A stretch of DNA of 64,000 nucleotides. Origin: Lucifuga dentata (Eukaryota; Chordata; Actinopteri; Ophidiiformes; Bythitidae). A model generated the notes under the pieces. It saw nothing but the letters and a program-made list of their open reading frames with translations. It did no database searches and was not told the origin of the DNA. The DNA is taken from NCBI GenBank assembly GCA_014773175.1, contig VXCM01000470.1:310001-374000 (forward strand). The letters run 5' to 3'. The translations under genes were made by a program, and so were the position numbers. The first letter of the stretch is position 1, and every line of letters starts with the position of its first letter. Shown here piece after piece: positions 1 to 13,245 of the stretch.

Positions 1-700
1 AACAGCCAAATGTTTTCCTCATGTGACTCATCCCTTCAAGAGTGAAGATGGTTTTATAACCCACATATGTCTATAATTCCTTCCCTTTAAATATGGAAAA
101 CTATTCCAGAAGTTGCTTTGTAAGCAGCATATTTTTGTCTCGTTTTATGTACTTTATGGGATTCTTCCACACGTTGACACTAACAAAGAATAAACAAATG
201 CACAAACACACTCAGCTGTGCTGCATTCTGTAACCGATGAGGTGAGTTATTAAGTGAAAACACGTTTTTAACCTTGCTCTTGGTGATATAACAGAATCTG
301 GCATGAGAAAGCAATACTGTGTCCAAAAGGAAAAATAACAGACACAGAGGGGAAAGGCATCAGTGATCTATGTCTTAACCAAGACTGATCTTTGTTTATA
401 TATCTATACATGTTTTTTTTTTTCCCTGTATATTTAAAAGGATTACAGTTTTTGCATCTGGAACAGCAATGCCTGCGAAAGAAGCCTGAGATTTGAGGCC
501 CAATAGTTAAAACTTTGACAATAAACCTGCAGAGACTCAGACAACAAACTTGGCTCAGAAAGAACAGACCCGAACACATCGTCAACACTCCTCATTACTC
601 AAATGAGTTCACTGCAGACTGGACCGATTCATTATTTCTGTTAATGGACAATTACAATTATGTAAAAGACTTATCATCTAATCTTGGGGAGGTCTGGAAA

Positions 701-759
701 TCAGAATCAGAATCAGAATCAGACTTTATTGTCATTGTACTAGTACAACGAGATTAAAT
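701..759 (-). repeat. Dispersed teleost repeat tail with (TCAGAA)n end
   Basis: Three copies of the hexamer TCAGAA lead into ACTTTATTGTCATTGTAC and a TAGTACAACG block. Read on the minus strand this is the tail form TACAATGACAATAAAGT followed by a short TTCTGA microsatellite, a common ending of teleost interspersed repeats. The element's body is missing or unrecognisable, so the family is not assigned. The repeat at 30316-30618 ends with a related ACATGACAATAAG string on the plus strand. Confidence 0.6.
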
Positions 760-1327
760 CTGAATAGAAGCCATCATTAATTACACATCATAGCTGTAAA
801 GTTGTTGGTTTTCTTTATTCCATGAAACAAAACCAATCTCGCTTCATCTGTCTGTTTTTATTCGTCCTCATTAAAAGCATGTGTTTAAAAGTTTGACCTT
901 CAGGCTGGTGAACTGATCAAGACCACCTCAATAAATGAGAGCGTAAATGTGTAAAAAAAAACACAGCCCTTTGGTAGATTTTGGAAGCTTTTGGGTTCTC
1001 AAGAGTTCTGTCAAACGTCTTAATTAGCTATGAAAGCAAACTAATCTATCAGATTTAATTACCACGGTTTGAATCTAAAGAGCATCTTTCAATCCTGCTA
1101 CAGTCAATCTTTCAACACTGCTACATTACTAAACTAAAAACTGAATGTGTCCCTAAATATTATAGTACAGTATAATATGTGTATGATGATCTCCAAATGT
1201 TACATGTGAAGAAAAAGCATTTTACTCTTTATAAATTTAACAGCAGCTCAGGAGTCATGACCCCGACTCTCACATTTTCTTCACTTCTGAGTGAAAGTGG
1301 GCTACATGGGCAGCTGGGTGGAGCATG

Positions 1328-1390
1328 TGCACGCACGCACGCACACGCACGCACACACACACACACACATACACACACACACACACACAC
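1328..1390. repeat. (CA)n / (CACG)n microsatellite
   Basis: About 63 bases of alternating CA units, with CACG interruptions at the left end and one TA break. Confidence 0.95.
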
Positions 1391-3305
1391 GAGGAGCTGA
1401 CCTTCTCATGATTTACATCTACTGACTTCCCACAGCTGTTACAACAACCAGAGCCAAGACTCAACATGCATAACTAGATTGGCTTCTATGACAATATAAT
1501 AGACCAGACTAGAGATTTTGGCCTGGTGGCGTCTGATCGTAGTTTTAGAGACTTCCTGACCCCAAGACCCAACTAACATCTGCAATTCTCCAGCTGTGGT
1601 ACTTCAAGATTCTTTGGCCATTCGAACCATCCTCCTCACAGTGCGCAGAGTCAGTTTACATACACATATCCTCTTCTGGGCCCATTGAGAAAAATATTTG
1701 TTTCATGATAGGAATTTATTATTTTACTTGCATTAAAGGTTATATTTTTGTTAATATTTTGAATGAAAGATCAAGAGAATAAACATAATGACTTCTTTTT
1801 TTTTCCACAGCCCATTTTGCTTTTATTTACCAATGGGTGCCAATATTAAAGGCACCATATCTGCTCGAGCCTAGAGCAATGAAGGCACACAAGGAATGCA
1901 TGCATGCTTCAAAATATTGTTTCATGCATACAGTGAGAGATGGATAGAGCTTTCTAGCTTTCTAGTAAGGAAAGTAAGAAAAACAATGAGTCATTGTACG
2001 AAGGGAGGGAAAGAGAAGTTTGGGGAGTTCACAGAGAAGGGGAGAAATATTATTGTGAAGAAGCTTCCCAGTCTACCAAGTCTATGGGAACTCCAGCCAT
2101 AATTTGACACCTGTTGATCAAATCAGCTTGTGGACAGACTGCACACAGAGCTGCTGAGCACAAGATCCTGCTCACGTGGGTTCTTCACTGCTCACTTTTT
2201 CACAGCCAGAGCACAGACACAGTGCTGTTATCTTTACATTAGCCAACGCACAGCTTGAGCCTGCCACATACATTTACCCATTCTCTTGTTATGCATCCAT
2301 TTAAACATGTAAAACAGCAAAAACAACTCAAGCAAAAAAAATCCTTTCTTGTATAAAACGAGGACAAACTTTATGAGTGAATTTTGAGCAGAAATACATG
2401 TATGCATACGTCACTTACCAGCTAAATAAACATATGTTTCCGGTAAGTGGAATGGTAACATATCATTAGGCTGTGATAACAAATCAAGTCCTGTGGCTAT
2501 GGAAAGTACCTACAATAAGTCTATAGTATAACATCAGAAACAAAGTATGTTTCCTCAATCATCAACAGTTAATTTACACTTTCTGAGAGCTGTGTCAGCC
2601 AGCTTTTCAATGTAGTGCTTATCGTTACTTCACGCAAAGCAAAATATTCAAACATTCAAAGGAATATAAACAGAAATCATATAACAAGCAATACATTACT
2701 TTAAATTATGTGGCAAAACCTCATTCTGTATTTACAATAAATATGCTGATATGCCATCCTCAAAAAATCTGGTATAACAGTAGCCTGTACCAGGCCCATC
2801 TCTGAAATACTAATTATCTTCAGATAGTTATAGCAAAAGAATTTGAGAAATCATCAATTGATCAATAAATTGATGAATAGTGATTATACTGGCTTCAGGT
2901 CAGCCAGTGTTTGAAGCACATGTCAACATTTTTTAAATTAATGTGGGGCCTTGTATTATGATAATCACTACTTTCTTAATAGTGATCTTAAGCTCACCAA
3001 GTTCATAACTGGATTCTGATTTATGTCATCATTTAAGAAAGACAATCTGCCAATTTATGTCCAAGATGTCACAGTGTTGGTTTTGGAATATTAAATTACC
3101 AATTAAAATGATGGCTGCTGATGCTTCAAATAATAAATATCATATATGAGTGTTTCCAGTTTTAAGTGTAGGACATCCAAGTGCAATAACAAACAAAAGC
3201 TCTTCTTATACAGCCAATTCTCTTTCTGCTTAATAATATATGTTTGTCAACCGTGTATGTAATGGTAAAATTTATATAAAAACTGTCAAGTGAGGAAAAA
3301 AACAT

Positions 3306-6248
3306 TTAGGGTGAACACAGGCCTTCAATCTGCTTGGGATTCAAGAATTTCACTATCTCCCGAATGCCATCTTCACAAACTGTGGTCTGAGGAACTTTGT
3401 TCAGATTTTCACCCTCCTCTTTAAATTTCCTCCAAGTCTCTGTAAAACAAACAGATTTAAATGAATTTGATCACAAAACCAAACTAATTATATCAAAATT
3501 CAGGAGCAGATTACCAAAATTCTAGGTTTCAAAGGATTTGCAATATAAGAAAGCAGAGAAGACACAAACCTTCATCAATTGTTGTAAGTAACGTGTAATT
3601 TTCTGGATGATCCGTAATATCTTTTCTCTGAACATCCCCAATTTCCATTAATTGTAAAATGCCTGCATAAATGAACAACTCTGATGAGTTTTACATTCAT
3701 GCAGCAATTTTCAAACCAATAATTTGCTGTTTGTTTTGCATTACAGTACCTTCTACTGTCTTCCATACTTGCACTTCAACTTCCACAGTACTTTGTCTTT
3801 CAACAGCAATTATTCTGACTGTCCCGGGTGCATCAACTTTCAACGATGATTCTACTTTATACACCAAGAGGTTGTTTTTATATCCCAGGTAACACTGCGT
3901 CTGGTTGCTTTCAGCTTTACTCTCTAATGGAAAAAAGCCACATATAAGTTGTATGGATGATGTTATCGCTAATCAACTTGTCAGTTTAAATGGTTCTTTG
4001 GTTACCTGGACAGGTCTTGCAGCATTTCCCTGCTGCTTTGATGGGATGCTGGCATGGATACTGACTTGGACATGTGATGCGTTTGCAGTCCTGGATGCCG
4101 TCAGTACAAGTGCACAGGATACATTCCAAGACCTTGCCCAAAACCGGGTGCCACATGTCTCCATGAGAGTAGGTCTTGCCATTGTATAAACACGCTGAGA
4201 GGAATAGAAACATCTGAGTGATGTTCTACATATGGAAACCATCATAAATATTGTAAGGAACATGTCATTAAAATCAAATAGCAGGAATACATCTTACAAA
4301 TATTTAACTCCCTTTTCCGTTTTAGGAAAGTCTCACCTCTTTGGTGTTTCCTCTGCAACAAAATCTTCACGGTGGTCTCTGCAGCCCCTTTGAGGTTGAG
4401 TTTGCTGAGGCTCAGGCCTCGGGGAGAAGTCCGGACCCTGTGAGGAGTGGCATGGTCAGACCGCACCCTGAGCTGCTCTCCAGCACACTGGTCCACTGAA
4501 TGCCTCTTTTATAAATGTAAAGACAATGAAACAGTTATACATCCACTAGTGAGATATATATTGGCTTTATTTACTTTCCCCTGTGTGATGGATAATGGCG
4601 CCTCATATTCAGAGATAAACTGTAACAAATCAAAGATCATCAGGGAAAACTTAAAATGTAGTGAGCGTTAATCTGAATCGTGTGATGCCATGTTGAACAG
4701 CCTCCATTGTTTTGCCTGACCCCTTCTACATGGAGGTCAAAGGTCAGGGTCAGTTGCAGAACAGCTCCCCTGTATCTGGTCGGGATTTCAGTGTCACATT
4801 CAAGGATGCTTCATCCAGGCAGACGCTTGCTGATTGGACTTGGATCCAGATCCTCCAGTTAAAGTGCAGCTGCTCTGCTGATTACACCATCCTGCTGCCT
4901 TCCACTTCATTAAAATGTTTTGCAACTAGAAGCAAGTGTTTCAGATGAAGACAATGTCCAACATATGTTAAATATAACAAATCAGTAAGGACGTACAACG
5001 CCTCGGTTCAGTTGCTGGTGTCCATCTTCACTTGAGGAGGATCCGCTGGTGGCATGATCTAATATAAAAAAAAAGGATCAAAAGGTCTATGTACACAGAA
5101 TAGTAAATATGGCAAATTGAGTTATTCACATTTTAATTTCCTAACAAAAAAATTCAAGGTTGCCATGTTTTTTCCAAAGCTGAGTGCATGATTACCTTTA
5201 CACACCAAACAGCAGGTATCTGGAACTGAGACTGGTGAGGAACAGGTAAGTGGCTGGCATGTTTTCAAAGCACAGAAGATGTTTCCATTCTGAAAAACAA
5301 AAGAAAATAGGTGGATTTTTTGTTGTATTTACAGTTTTTACAGTGCTTCACTGGTTTCCACTCCAAGCCTTTCCAGAAGCCTGGTTAGAGTCACAGTTTT
5401 AGTGCTTTGAGGTCTCATGAAAACTCAAGATCACATAGTGATGCATTTTAAAAACTACAATAAATCAGAATCCCATTATCTCCTCTGATATAAAGAATAA
5501 ATATGTCAAAAAAAAAAATATTGCACATGTTGAAAACAGAGCCTGAGCAGAAACTTCTGTGCTCTAAGTGACAATAAAAATTTATACTGCAGGTTGAGGA
5601 AGCTACTATTCACTAAGGAATATAAGATAGAAAATATCAGGAGAATCATGGATCTGGAGGGCATTAAATGACAGATGCGTGGTGGGAATCATGTTGTTGG
5701 GTTTCTTGTTATGTGCTGTCTCCTTGGAAACATTGAAACACATCTGTGTAGGAGCACTGCTTTACAACTCATAAATTTAGCTTCTCACATCATGCAGCTT
5801 TTAAAGGTCAGCTACAGTGAGGTTTGAGCTTTTGCTTGTACTTTGTATTTTCAAACACTTTAATGTTTCCTGTGATGTTTTAATGTGTGCCAAGGCTGAA
5901 GATCTTAAACTCAGTTGTATCAGTCACATGCGCTTCTATGTAATTTTTAACTACATATATGTGGTTTTAAATAAGTAAAGGACATCCATCACAATAATCC
6001 ATCAAAAGCCAACCATTTATTTTTGTAAAGTTGCATCAAACAGCTAATATATCACTCCAGATAACTTTTCATTTTTAAGTCAGTATTAGAAGGGGTCATC
6101 TCACTTTCTGCTTCTCTATTATTTGCTTTTTTCTCTCTAACAAAAAAATGGCAGTGATCTATCATAGCAACAGCAGCCTGAGTTATTGAGCAGAATTACT
6201 CCTTACATCCAATAACATGTCACCACCAAAGATACCTCCAAAAGACAC

Positions 6249-6284
<36 letters not shown>

Positions 6285-8381
6285 AATACCGAAAAATTCT
6301 GTCAGCTCCTCAAAAATATAATTTTCTTCTAGTACGAATGAAAAGTGGTGATTTCAAAGCATTTCTGTTTGTTTGAAATGGGAAAAAAAAATGGTAGAAT
6401 GGTCCTTTTTTGTCTTTGTCACTGATACATGCAAAGAACCAACAGATTTATGTATATATAAAAAAGTCTTATAAGTCTTAAAAGTCTTATATTTAGTCTA
6501 TAAAAAGTCTTCAGCATAATCAGTGCATTTCATTTCCATTAATATGTTCAACTGTCAGCTGGACAGTTATAAAATTGATTAAAATGTCCAGATAAATGGC
6601 ATGCGTATGGTTCAAAGCCTCAGATAAATTCTTATTCTTCTCCAAATAATCTAAAGGGCAAAGTCTCTTTAAAGGGCAAAACTGTCTCTTTCATGCAACA
6701 GAAATTACCAAAATAATATGGTGACTGTCTGTCATACGTTTCAAAAAAATATGTTCCAGTTGTTTTGGAAAAATCTAAACTCATGCTTCAGTTTAGATGA
6801 TACAATTGTATAGAAATTTGGTTTACACATTGTATAAGCTATAGGTTACAGGTACATATTGTATCTAAACAAACAACTTTTTAGTTTTAGAGGTATTATG
6901 TTGACAACTCCAACAAAGAAATTTCCTTTTTTGTAAATCTAGTTCCGGTAAATAACAGCTGAAATTAACACATACTTTTATATCTCTTGCAAAAACATGG
7001 TTTAGATGAAAAAGAACATTTGCAAATTAATTTTGCAAAAATTCACAATGACTGAATAAGGCTTGAGGTGTTGTCATGTATAAGATTATATTCTGCTTTT
7101 ATATTTTCTTTTTTCTGCATTTTATTTCATGTTTTTAATGTGTATGAAGCAATGGTAGCAGTTGTAAAAAGTATTATATCAATAAACTCATGTTTTGGAT
7201 AATTAAGATGAAGACAAATTCATCTGTTATATTGCTGATATGACTTAAATACACAAACAGGACATGGAAGCCTGCCATCAGATGAAAAGTAAACTGACAA
7301 AAATGACAAGCAGTAAATAAAAGATTTGTGACTTACAGAGCATGTGCACAGAACACACTGATTGCTTTGTTTGGATGGGAAGAGGTCGTGTTTGGTGAAG
7401 GTCTCCCCTGGCTGATACAGGCTTCCATTATACCTGCAGGACGTGACTGAAGCTCTGAGCCCTGCAGGGATCCTGGGCACCTCTGAGAAGATGCATCACA
7501 CAGGAGAGGAGAGCAGGGTCACAGAAAATCTCAAAAAGCTGAAGCGAGGAGGAGAAATAAGGTGAGAGGAGGACAGTCTACCTGTGCATCTGGGGCAGCA
7601 CTGCCGAGGCTCAGAAACAGGGTTTTCACACCGGAGAGGAGGACACTTGATTGTGTTACATTTCACATGGCCTGTCTAAGAAAGAACACGTTACAGTTTA
7701 CAGACATGGCCTACCTTTAAATCCCACCCACTATGACAGCCAGGGCCTGATGTCAAAAGGAGCCAGACACATATCCCTCAAAAAAGCTTTATTTCTGACA
7801 TGTGGAATCACCTCTGTGCACAGGCAGCGCATACAGAACAGGAATCCAAAAGGCTCCAGATAAGGATGCCAGCTGTCTCCCGGGCTGTACGTCTTGTCTT
7901 TGAAGGTACACAACAGCCCGGACGCTGGGTGTCAGAAATGAGAGGGATGAGCTTAGAGAAAGGCGCATGGCGCAGATGAACCGTAAGACCAAACAGAGTG
8001 ATTTTTATGTCAAATAATCAATAATAATCAAAGCGACCAACATTTCTGAGACTACAGGTAAACTGTAAATGCCACTAATTCCACTGCAGCTATAAAACAA
8101 ATGAGTCATGAACTTTTGATGCTTTCTGACAGCATGTGGTTAAAAACCACAGAACAGCAGCTTGTTCACAGCAAAACAGGCTGTTAAAGTAAGAAATTGT
8201 TTAGCTTTGACACTTCGAGAAAACTCTCCTTTTGATTGAGCTTTTCATGCTTTTCCTTATTTTAAGCCCTAAAGTTTGATGAGGACAGAATAAGCCTTAC
8301 AGGGTCTGTCTTACCTTTACGGGGTTTGAACTCTGCAGCTGGAAACCAAATGATGAAAAGCAACAAAAATATGGACTTCAT
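3306..8381 (-). CDS. chrdl2: Chordin-like 2 (secreted BMP antagonist), complete, 11 coding exons
   Basis: Coding exons, 5' to 3' on the minus strand: 8315-8381, 7812-7924, 7582-7675, 7337-7482, 5196-5289, 4997-5058, 4337-4505, 4006-4194, 3750-3923, 3570-3662, 3306-3439. They join in frame to 444 aa ending in TAA, close to known chordin-like proteins. Residues 1-16 are a hydrophobic signal peptide ([13 protein letters not shown]). Three cysteine-rich VWC domains follow, at about 28-91 (SPGDSWHP motif), 107-171 and 250-311 ([11 protein letters not shown], then ILCTCTDG). A Ser/Glu-rich linker lies before the third, and a chordin-like-specific C-terminal region of about 130 aa after it. The family is secreted and binds BMPs through VWC domains, limiting receptor access. 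I chose chrdl2 over chrdl1 because of the STTVKI-like segment ([13 protein letters not shown]) and the GVRHSVDQC linker. The least certain junction is the acceptor at 4505 (AAAAG|AGG), picked because it keeps phase and family similarity. Neighbour spag7 is on the same strand. Confidence 0.93.
6251..6283. repeat. (CA)n microsatellite in chrdl2 intron 4
   Basis: About 33 bases of pure CA. It sits in the 2.05-kb intron between chrdl2 exons 4 and 5 (5290-7336), the gene's largest. I see nothing else there except the AAGTCTTA repeats at 6461-6511 and an imperfect 20-base tandem (TAAAGGGCAAA units) at 6652-6690. Confidence 0.95.
6461..6511. repeat. Short degenerate tandem of AAGTCTTA units
   Basis: The string AAGTCTT or a one-base variant recurs five times in about 50 bases, spaced 10-20 bases apart, inside chrdl2 intron 4. 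Several units face near-inverted TATA-rich partners. It is probably a decayed minisatellite. Confidence 0.6.
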
Positions 8382-10565
8382 TTTCTACATGTGCGTGACT
8401 GTGCCGTCAATGCGCAATAAATATGTTTCTGCAAGACAGAAACTGCAGGACAGTGCGGTGCACAGATTTAAAAAAAAAAAAAAAAAAAAAAATCTTTTTT
8501 ATTTTGCTTGTCCATGGCGCCTCCTACAGGTCAGAGAAGGTCACTTTATCTCAAAACCAGAAGGATGACAGTAAACATGAGGCCTAGACAAAATTAATTC
8601 AATCAATTCAATTAATTAGCCAAACAGCTTTCTATCATGGAGGCATCATGAGAGGAATACAGTTATATATAATAATGTAGCCTTTCTTATATATTAATTA
8701 CTATGCCCAACTACGTTAAATTACAGTGAAACCTAGTTAAATGCACCTTTAGGTGAAGATGTGTTTGTTTTCAAACAAGCTGATAACTCTATTTTTATTT
8801 TTTTGTGTACATTCAGGATAATATCAATAAAGTTACTTGTGTTTTATTCATTTCTGTATTTTTTAAAATTTTAACCCAGCTTCAGTTAGATTGATATTAG
8901 CTGGAATGCTCAATAACAATCTTTTTTTAAAAATAATAAAAACTGAGTAATCTATTTTTGCAAACAAACTCGTGTCATTACCTCAAATCTAAGGCTCATC
9001 ACACCCTGTCATCAACTGTTTGTTCTTCGAATAACACAATACACTGACAGAAAAACATGAATGCTTACAGAACCCAACACAAATCAATACAGAAGTGCTA
9101 CAATAGATAAAAAATTATAATGGTCAATTAAGCTGATTAAGCTTTTTTCATGTTGAATTTTTGACTGTGTTAGAGAGGCACTGATTCAGCTCTGGTAGAG
9201 GCCGTTTTTTTTGTGGCATTTTATTGTATTATGTTCTCATTATTTTGTCCAATCAATAGAGTCAAAGTATTAAAAATGCACATATTATCATGCATAGATG
9301 TGGGCAACATGCAGACATAAGCCTGATACAGCAGGTCTCCATTTATTATTACACACGAGGAATAAAACAGTGCAACCATGTCAAACTGACATTACGATAC
9401 TGACAAATAATCGCCTGTAGATATGACAAAAGACCTGGAATAAAAGTTTGACATATTCAAACAAGCAGTCTGATACTTGCACAACCTATTATGATTTTGA
9501 TTATAACCTATCATATGTCTTTATAAAACAATTTAATCTGGAATAACAGATTATTTCACAGTCAGTGCAGTCGTACTGGAACAAAGAAAATGCAGATTTC
9601 ACCACAGATTGCTAAAATTGAGAAGTGTTTTCTAAAATGACATCCTGTTACAGTTGGATGAAATGACATATTTGCAAGTTTAGAAACTTTTGAGACAGAT
9701 TGAGAATGTTTTTTTTTCATCCATAATGAATCCTATCAGTAGACAGCATTCTCATTTCCCCTTTAAAAAAAAACCTACACTGGTTCTTTGGATCGCTGTT
9801 GAAGCAGGGCATTTTCAGCCAGGCCTGCCTCAAACCTTAAATACTGCTCCCAAAGCTAAATCTCAGCTTAGGTCCTTTTATTGTGCTAAACTGGACCAAA
9901 GCACAAAACTGTCAATACTAACATGTCTGTTCAATAAAAGTGTCATAATCACCAGAAAAAATGTCCTCTAAAAAACGTGAAATATATCTGGTGTGTTTAA
10001 GTAACTGAAATCCTGCACATTTTCATCAACAGAAATTCCTCATATATGCTCCAATTATATGTTAGAAACATGATACTTCTGGAAAATTAATGGACAAATG
10101 TAAAAAAAAAAAAAAAAACATGATCTAATTTGTGGATTGAATATTTGCTAAGATTTCAGGCCGTTTTATGCCGTGTCACTCCTCTACTGCTGAAACAGCA
10201 GACACCTGATCACAGAAACAGAAATGAGTGGGACTTCCAAAAAGTAATCTTAAAATAAACATGTGTTTGAGTTCAAACTGACACCCAAAAAGCAAAAATA
10301 TTCAGTTAATATATTCCAAAATTTGGAGGGAAAAAAAAAAAAAAAANAAAAAAAAAAAAAAAGAGAACAGTCTGGGACACAGAATGACTGACATACATGA
10401 TTCAACACCAGTCATATAAGTTATACATTAAAATGTCTGAAGTAGAAGAAGATACTGCACTGCAGCATGGCAGCACGAAAGTGTTCAAATGAATTCTTCT
10501 TGTATGCCTTTTATACACTCAATCACACACACACACAGGACACAGACTGATGAGAAAGGACGGGC
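8382..10565. other. Intergenic spacer between chrdl2 and spag7
   Basis: This spacer should contain the chrdl2 promoter and 5' UTR (left end) and the spag7 3' UTR (right end), both read from the minus strand. A poly-A run at 8470-8490 and an A-run broken by a single N near 10347 are the only marked structures. No CpG-rich promoter block and no coding exon are visible. Confidence 0.55.
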
Positions 10566-13164
10566 TCATGAACTGCTGGTGCTCCCTGCTGTATCATCTT
10601 CCAGCTTCTGCCGTTTCTTAGCTCTGATTGCATTCATGGCTTCCTCTATTGAACGGGTGTCTCTCTTATTGGCCACCGGCACTGGGAGGGGAGGGGAAAT
10701 GGGAAATCACCATAATGAGTTAAAAAAGAAAAAGAAAAAAAAGAAGAAACAAGGATGACATGATGAGGGTATAATACAAGCTTTCCACTCACCACAACCA
10801 TAAGACCTGTTGGCCTCAAGTGTGTGTGCTGCATCTTTTGCGGCTGAGGTGCCAATGAGGTGACTGTACTTGTCTCGGTAGTTGGAGTTGGGGCATGCTT
10901 TTGTCTTCTTTGACTGACTGGCTGCTACTTCTTCCAAAGCAGCCTTTTCCTGGAGTGATGAAAGTAGATAATGTTTGTTTAATTATCCACAAATTACACC
11001 GAACTAATCTATCTAAATACCTCAGTATTATACTTCTAAGTATGGATTTAGGTGACACAGTGAAGTATCTTGTCTTACTCTTAGTCTGCGCCGCTGCTCT
11101 GCCATCTGAGGATTCCACTCCTCTCCTTTGCGATAAGCTTCCAGCTCCTCATCAGATGGAGCAAACTCCTGCCACAGCACAAGATGAAAAATACTGTTCC
11201 AGATTTTGTATTTGTTCCCATTTTAAAACTGTATTATATAATTTAATGACATGTAACAACAAGCTGTGTGTATTCGTACCTTCTTGAAAAGCATGACATA
11301 TCTGCTCTCCTCATCCTCTCCAAAAGAGAAAGAAGTGAGCCCAGCCACTTCTGCTACATCATGCCTAATCAGGAAAAGTCATGAGCATGTGACAAAAACA
11401 CCATGTCAAGTTTCTATTTTTAAACATTTAATTATTTGACACTGTAATGATGAAGAATACTAAGCATCCCCCACTACTATATTTCATGCTAGCAATACTT
11501 ACAATATACTCCTTTCAACCTTCCCCATAGGATTGTACTTCCGTTTCTGTTGTGCACTATCCTGAATAAAATCTGACACCTCTTTCTCCATCTAAACAAA
11601 TTGTGAAAGAAGATTTAGTGACATTATCAGTCAATTTACATGTCATAAACATTAGATCTTGTATAAAATGTGACACCTCTGAAATTACACTTCACTTTAA
11701 AGCTATTGTGATTTTAAAATACAACACTTCAACAATCTCAATTTCATGGTAGTAAAAAATATTTTGAAGTAAAAATAATTATTTTCCACCAGTGGAATTA
11801 GAAAAATGCTGTACAAATTAAATGCATGATGTTTTTGAAAATTCTGCAAAACAGCTTAAGTTATCTCACCTTTTTCCTGAACTCTGCTTTCTTTCTCCTC
11901 TCCTCTTCTTCCATCTTCTTGAGTCTTGCTGCTTGCTCTTACAGGACACACATTATGGCTTTCATCAGTGTATTGTTTCATTTGGTGAAATGTATTTGGC
12001 AAAGTTTAATCACAGCCGTTTAGTGGCTACTTCATCAAACCAGCTGGAAAGAACCTAAAGTTGTTCATTTATAGAAAGATTCTATTTGGCTTTGCTACAA
12101 TGGTATAATTATAGGCTTTGCTGCAAAATAATCCAGAGTTGAAACTGAAAAGTGTCAACAAGAGACCAGAACAGGAAATACTATTAAGCATTCCTAATTT
12201 CCCAAGCTGTAATGGAGCCATATGGCAGCTATGTTACTGGGTTACAAAAGTTATAATTAAATATAGCTGGAGCCTAATGGAAAAGTAGCTGCTACACTGG
12301 TCATAACTCTAATATTAAATGCAACAGGGGGTTGTCAACGAATGTATTGTAGTTATTTGGACGATTGACAAGAAAACAAAATGCATTTTAATCATCTAGT
12401 CAGTATTATTTAAATCATTTATCAAGTGTAAATGCCAAACATTTGCTAGGTTTCAGCTTCTTAAATGTGAGGATTTGCTGATTGTCTGTCTCAAATCACT
12501 GTTGATTGAATCCCTTTGGCTTTATGGAGTGTTCTTCTGAAGATATCGCCTTTAGTTCCACTAATAGACATTTGTCCATAGTTTTTGACTGCTTCGGTCA
12601 GTTCGGTTCAGTTAACAATCTTCATCAGTAACTTGATACAGTCTTTGTTGTAGATTCATTAGGCAGGTAGAACAGGTAACTCTGATTTAAAGATGACAGA
12701 TTCAAATTAAAAGGGATCAAATGTAAAAGGCACTGTGAACGAATCTGATGATCTGCTACTCGCCTATCTGCTCGACTGGTTCTGTCTGCTTGTCTGTCTC
12801 TCCCTCTCTGCCTGTCTATCTCACACAACCCCCCCTNTCCCCCCTCCCTCTAACTAGTCTGTCTCTTCCTCACTCTACCTGCCTGTCTGTGTTTAGAATG
12901 TTTCTGTGAGGCGGTGCTCAGTCTAGTGCCACTGCTTACTTGAAAGCTCCGCTGGCCAATAGCAGCCACCAGAAATATTCTCTTCGTAAATAATGTCAAA
13001 GCCAAGTATTAGCTCCACCTATCCAAGTTCAAACTAGTATAAAAGAAGGCGTTGTTTAGGTAAGACATAATGGTTGTACCTCGGGCTTTTCGTCGGCTTT
13101 CCTGGTCGCCGACTGTTGGAGGTTTTTCCATCGAGTTTAAGATAGAGCCTAGGAGGTCCGCCAT
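10566..13164 (-). CDS. spag7: Sperm-associated antigen 7 (R3H-domain nuclear protein), complete, 7 exons
   Basis: Exons on the minus strand: 13080-13164, 11870-11937, 11503-11591, 11280-11364, 11079-11168, 10793-10949, 10566-10681. They splice in frame to 229 aa, matching the roughly 227 aa of vertebrate SPAG7. The protein begins [16 protein letters not shown] and a charged helix ([14 protein letters not shown]) follows. The R3H domain spans about residues 46-115, with its RxxxH signature at R78-H82 (RSILH) and the SFSFGEDEE turn. The C-terminal half has the conserved [10 protein letters not shown] and [12 protein letters not shown] blocks and a basic AKKRQK stretch that could be a nuclear signal. 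R3H domains bind single-stranded nucleic acid; the molecular role of SPAG7 itself is poorly known. The start ATG lies in AAGATGGCGGAC, a YY1-type element. Intron 1 (11938-13079) is the longest and contains one N beside a poly-C run. The gene is divergent from the beta-defensin. Confidence 0.96.
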
Positions 13165-13245
13165 CTTGGAATGAAAGCTCAAACCGTCCTATATTGTTGT
13201 TAGCCGCAGCTGTGCTGACTGCGCATGCGTATATAATCACATGAC
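13165..13245 (-). promoter_or_regulatory. Probable spag7 promoter with NRF1-like motif
   Basis: GCGCATGCGT at 13221-13230 matches the NRF1 palindrome common in housekeeping promoters. It lies 57-66 bases upstream of the spag7 ATG. TATATAA (13229-13235) and TCACATGAC (13237-13245, an E-box) adjoin it. The ATG itself sits in a YY1-like AAGATGGCGG. Motifs were matched by eye only. Confidence 0.5.

Larger units (their letters stand above)
1..3305. other. Intergenic flank downstream of chrdl2
   Basis: No gene is supported here. Open frames are short, have no family resemblance and no splice partners. The stretch holds a (CA)n microsatellite, a dispersed-repeat tail near 700-760 and ordinary AT-rich sequence. 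The part nearest 3305 should contain the 3' UTR of chrdl2, which is read from the minus strand, but I could not pick a clear polyadenylation signal. Confidence 0.6.

Noticed and set aside
10895..11287. 130-codon plus-strand frame across spag7
   Set aside because: Antisense shadow of spag7 exons 5-6 and their intron.
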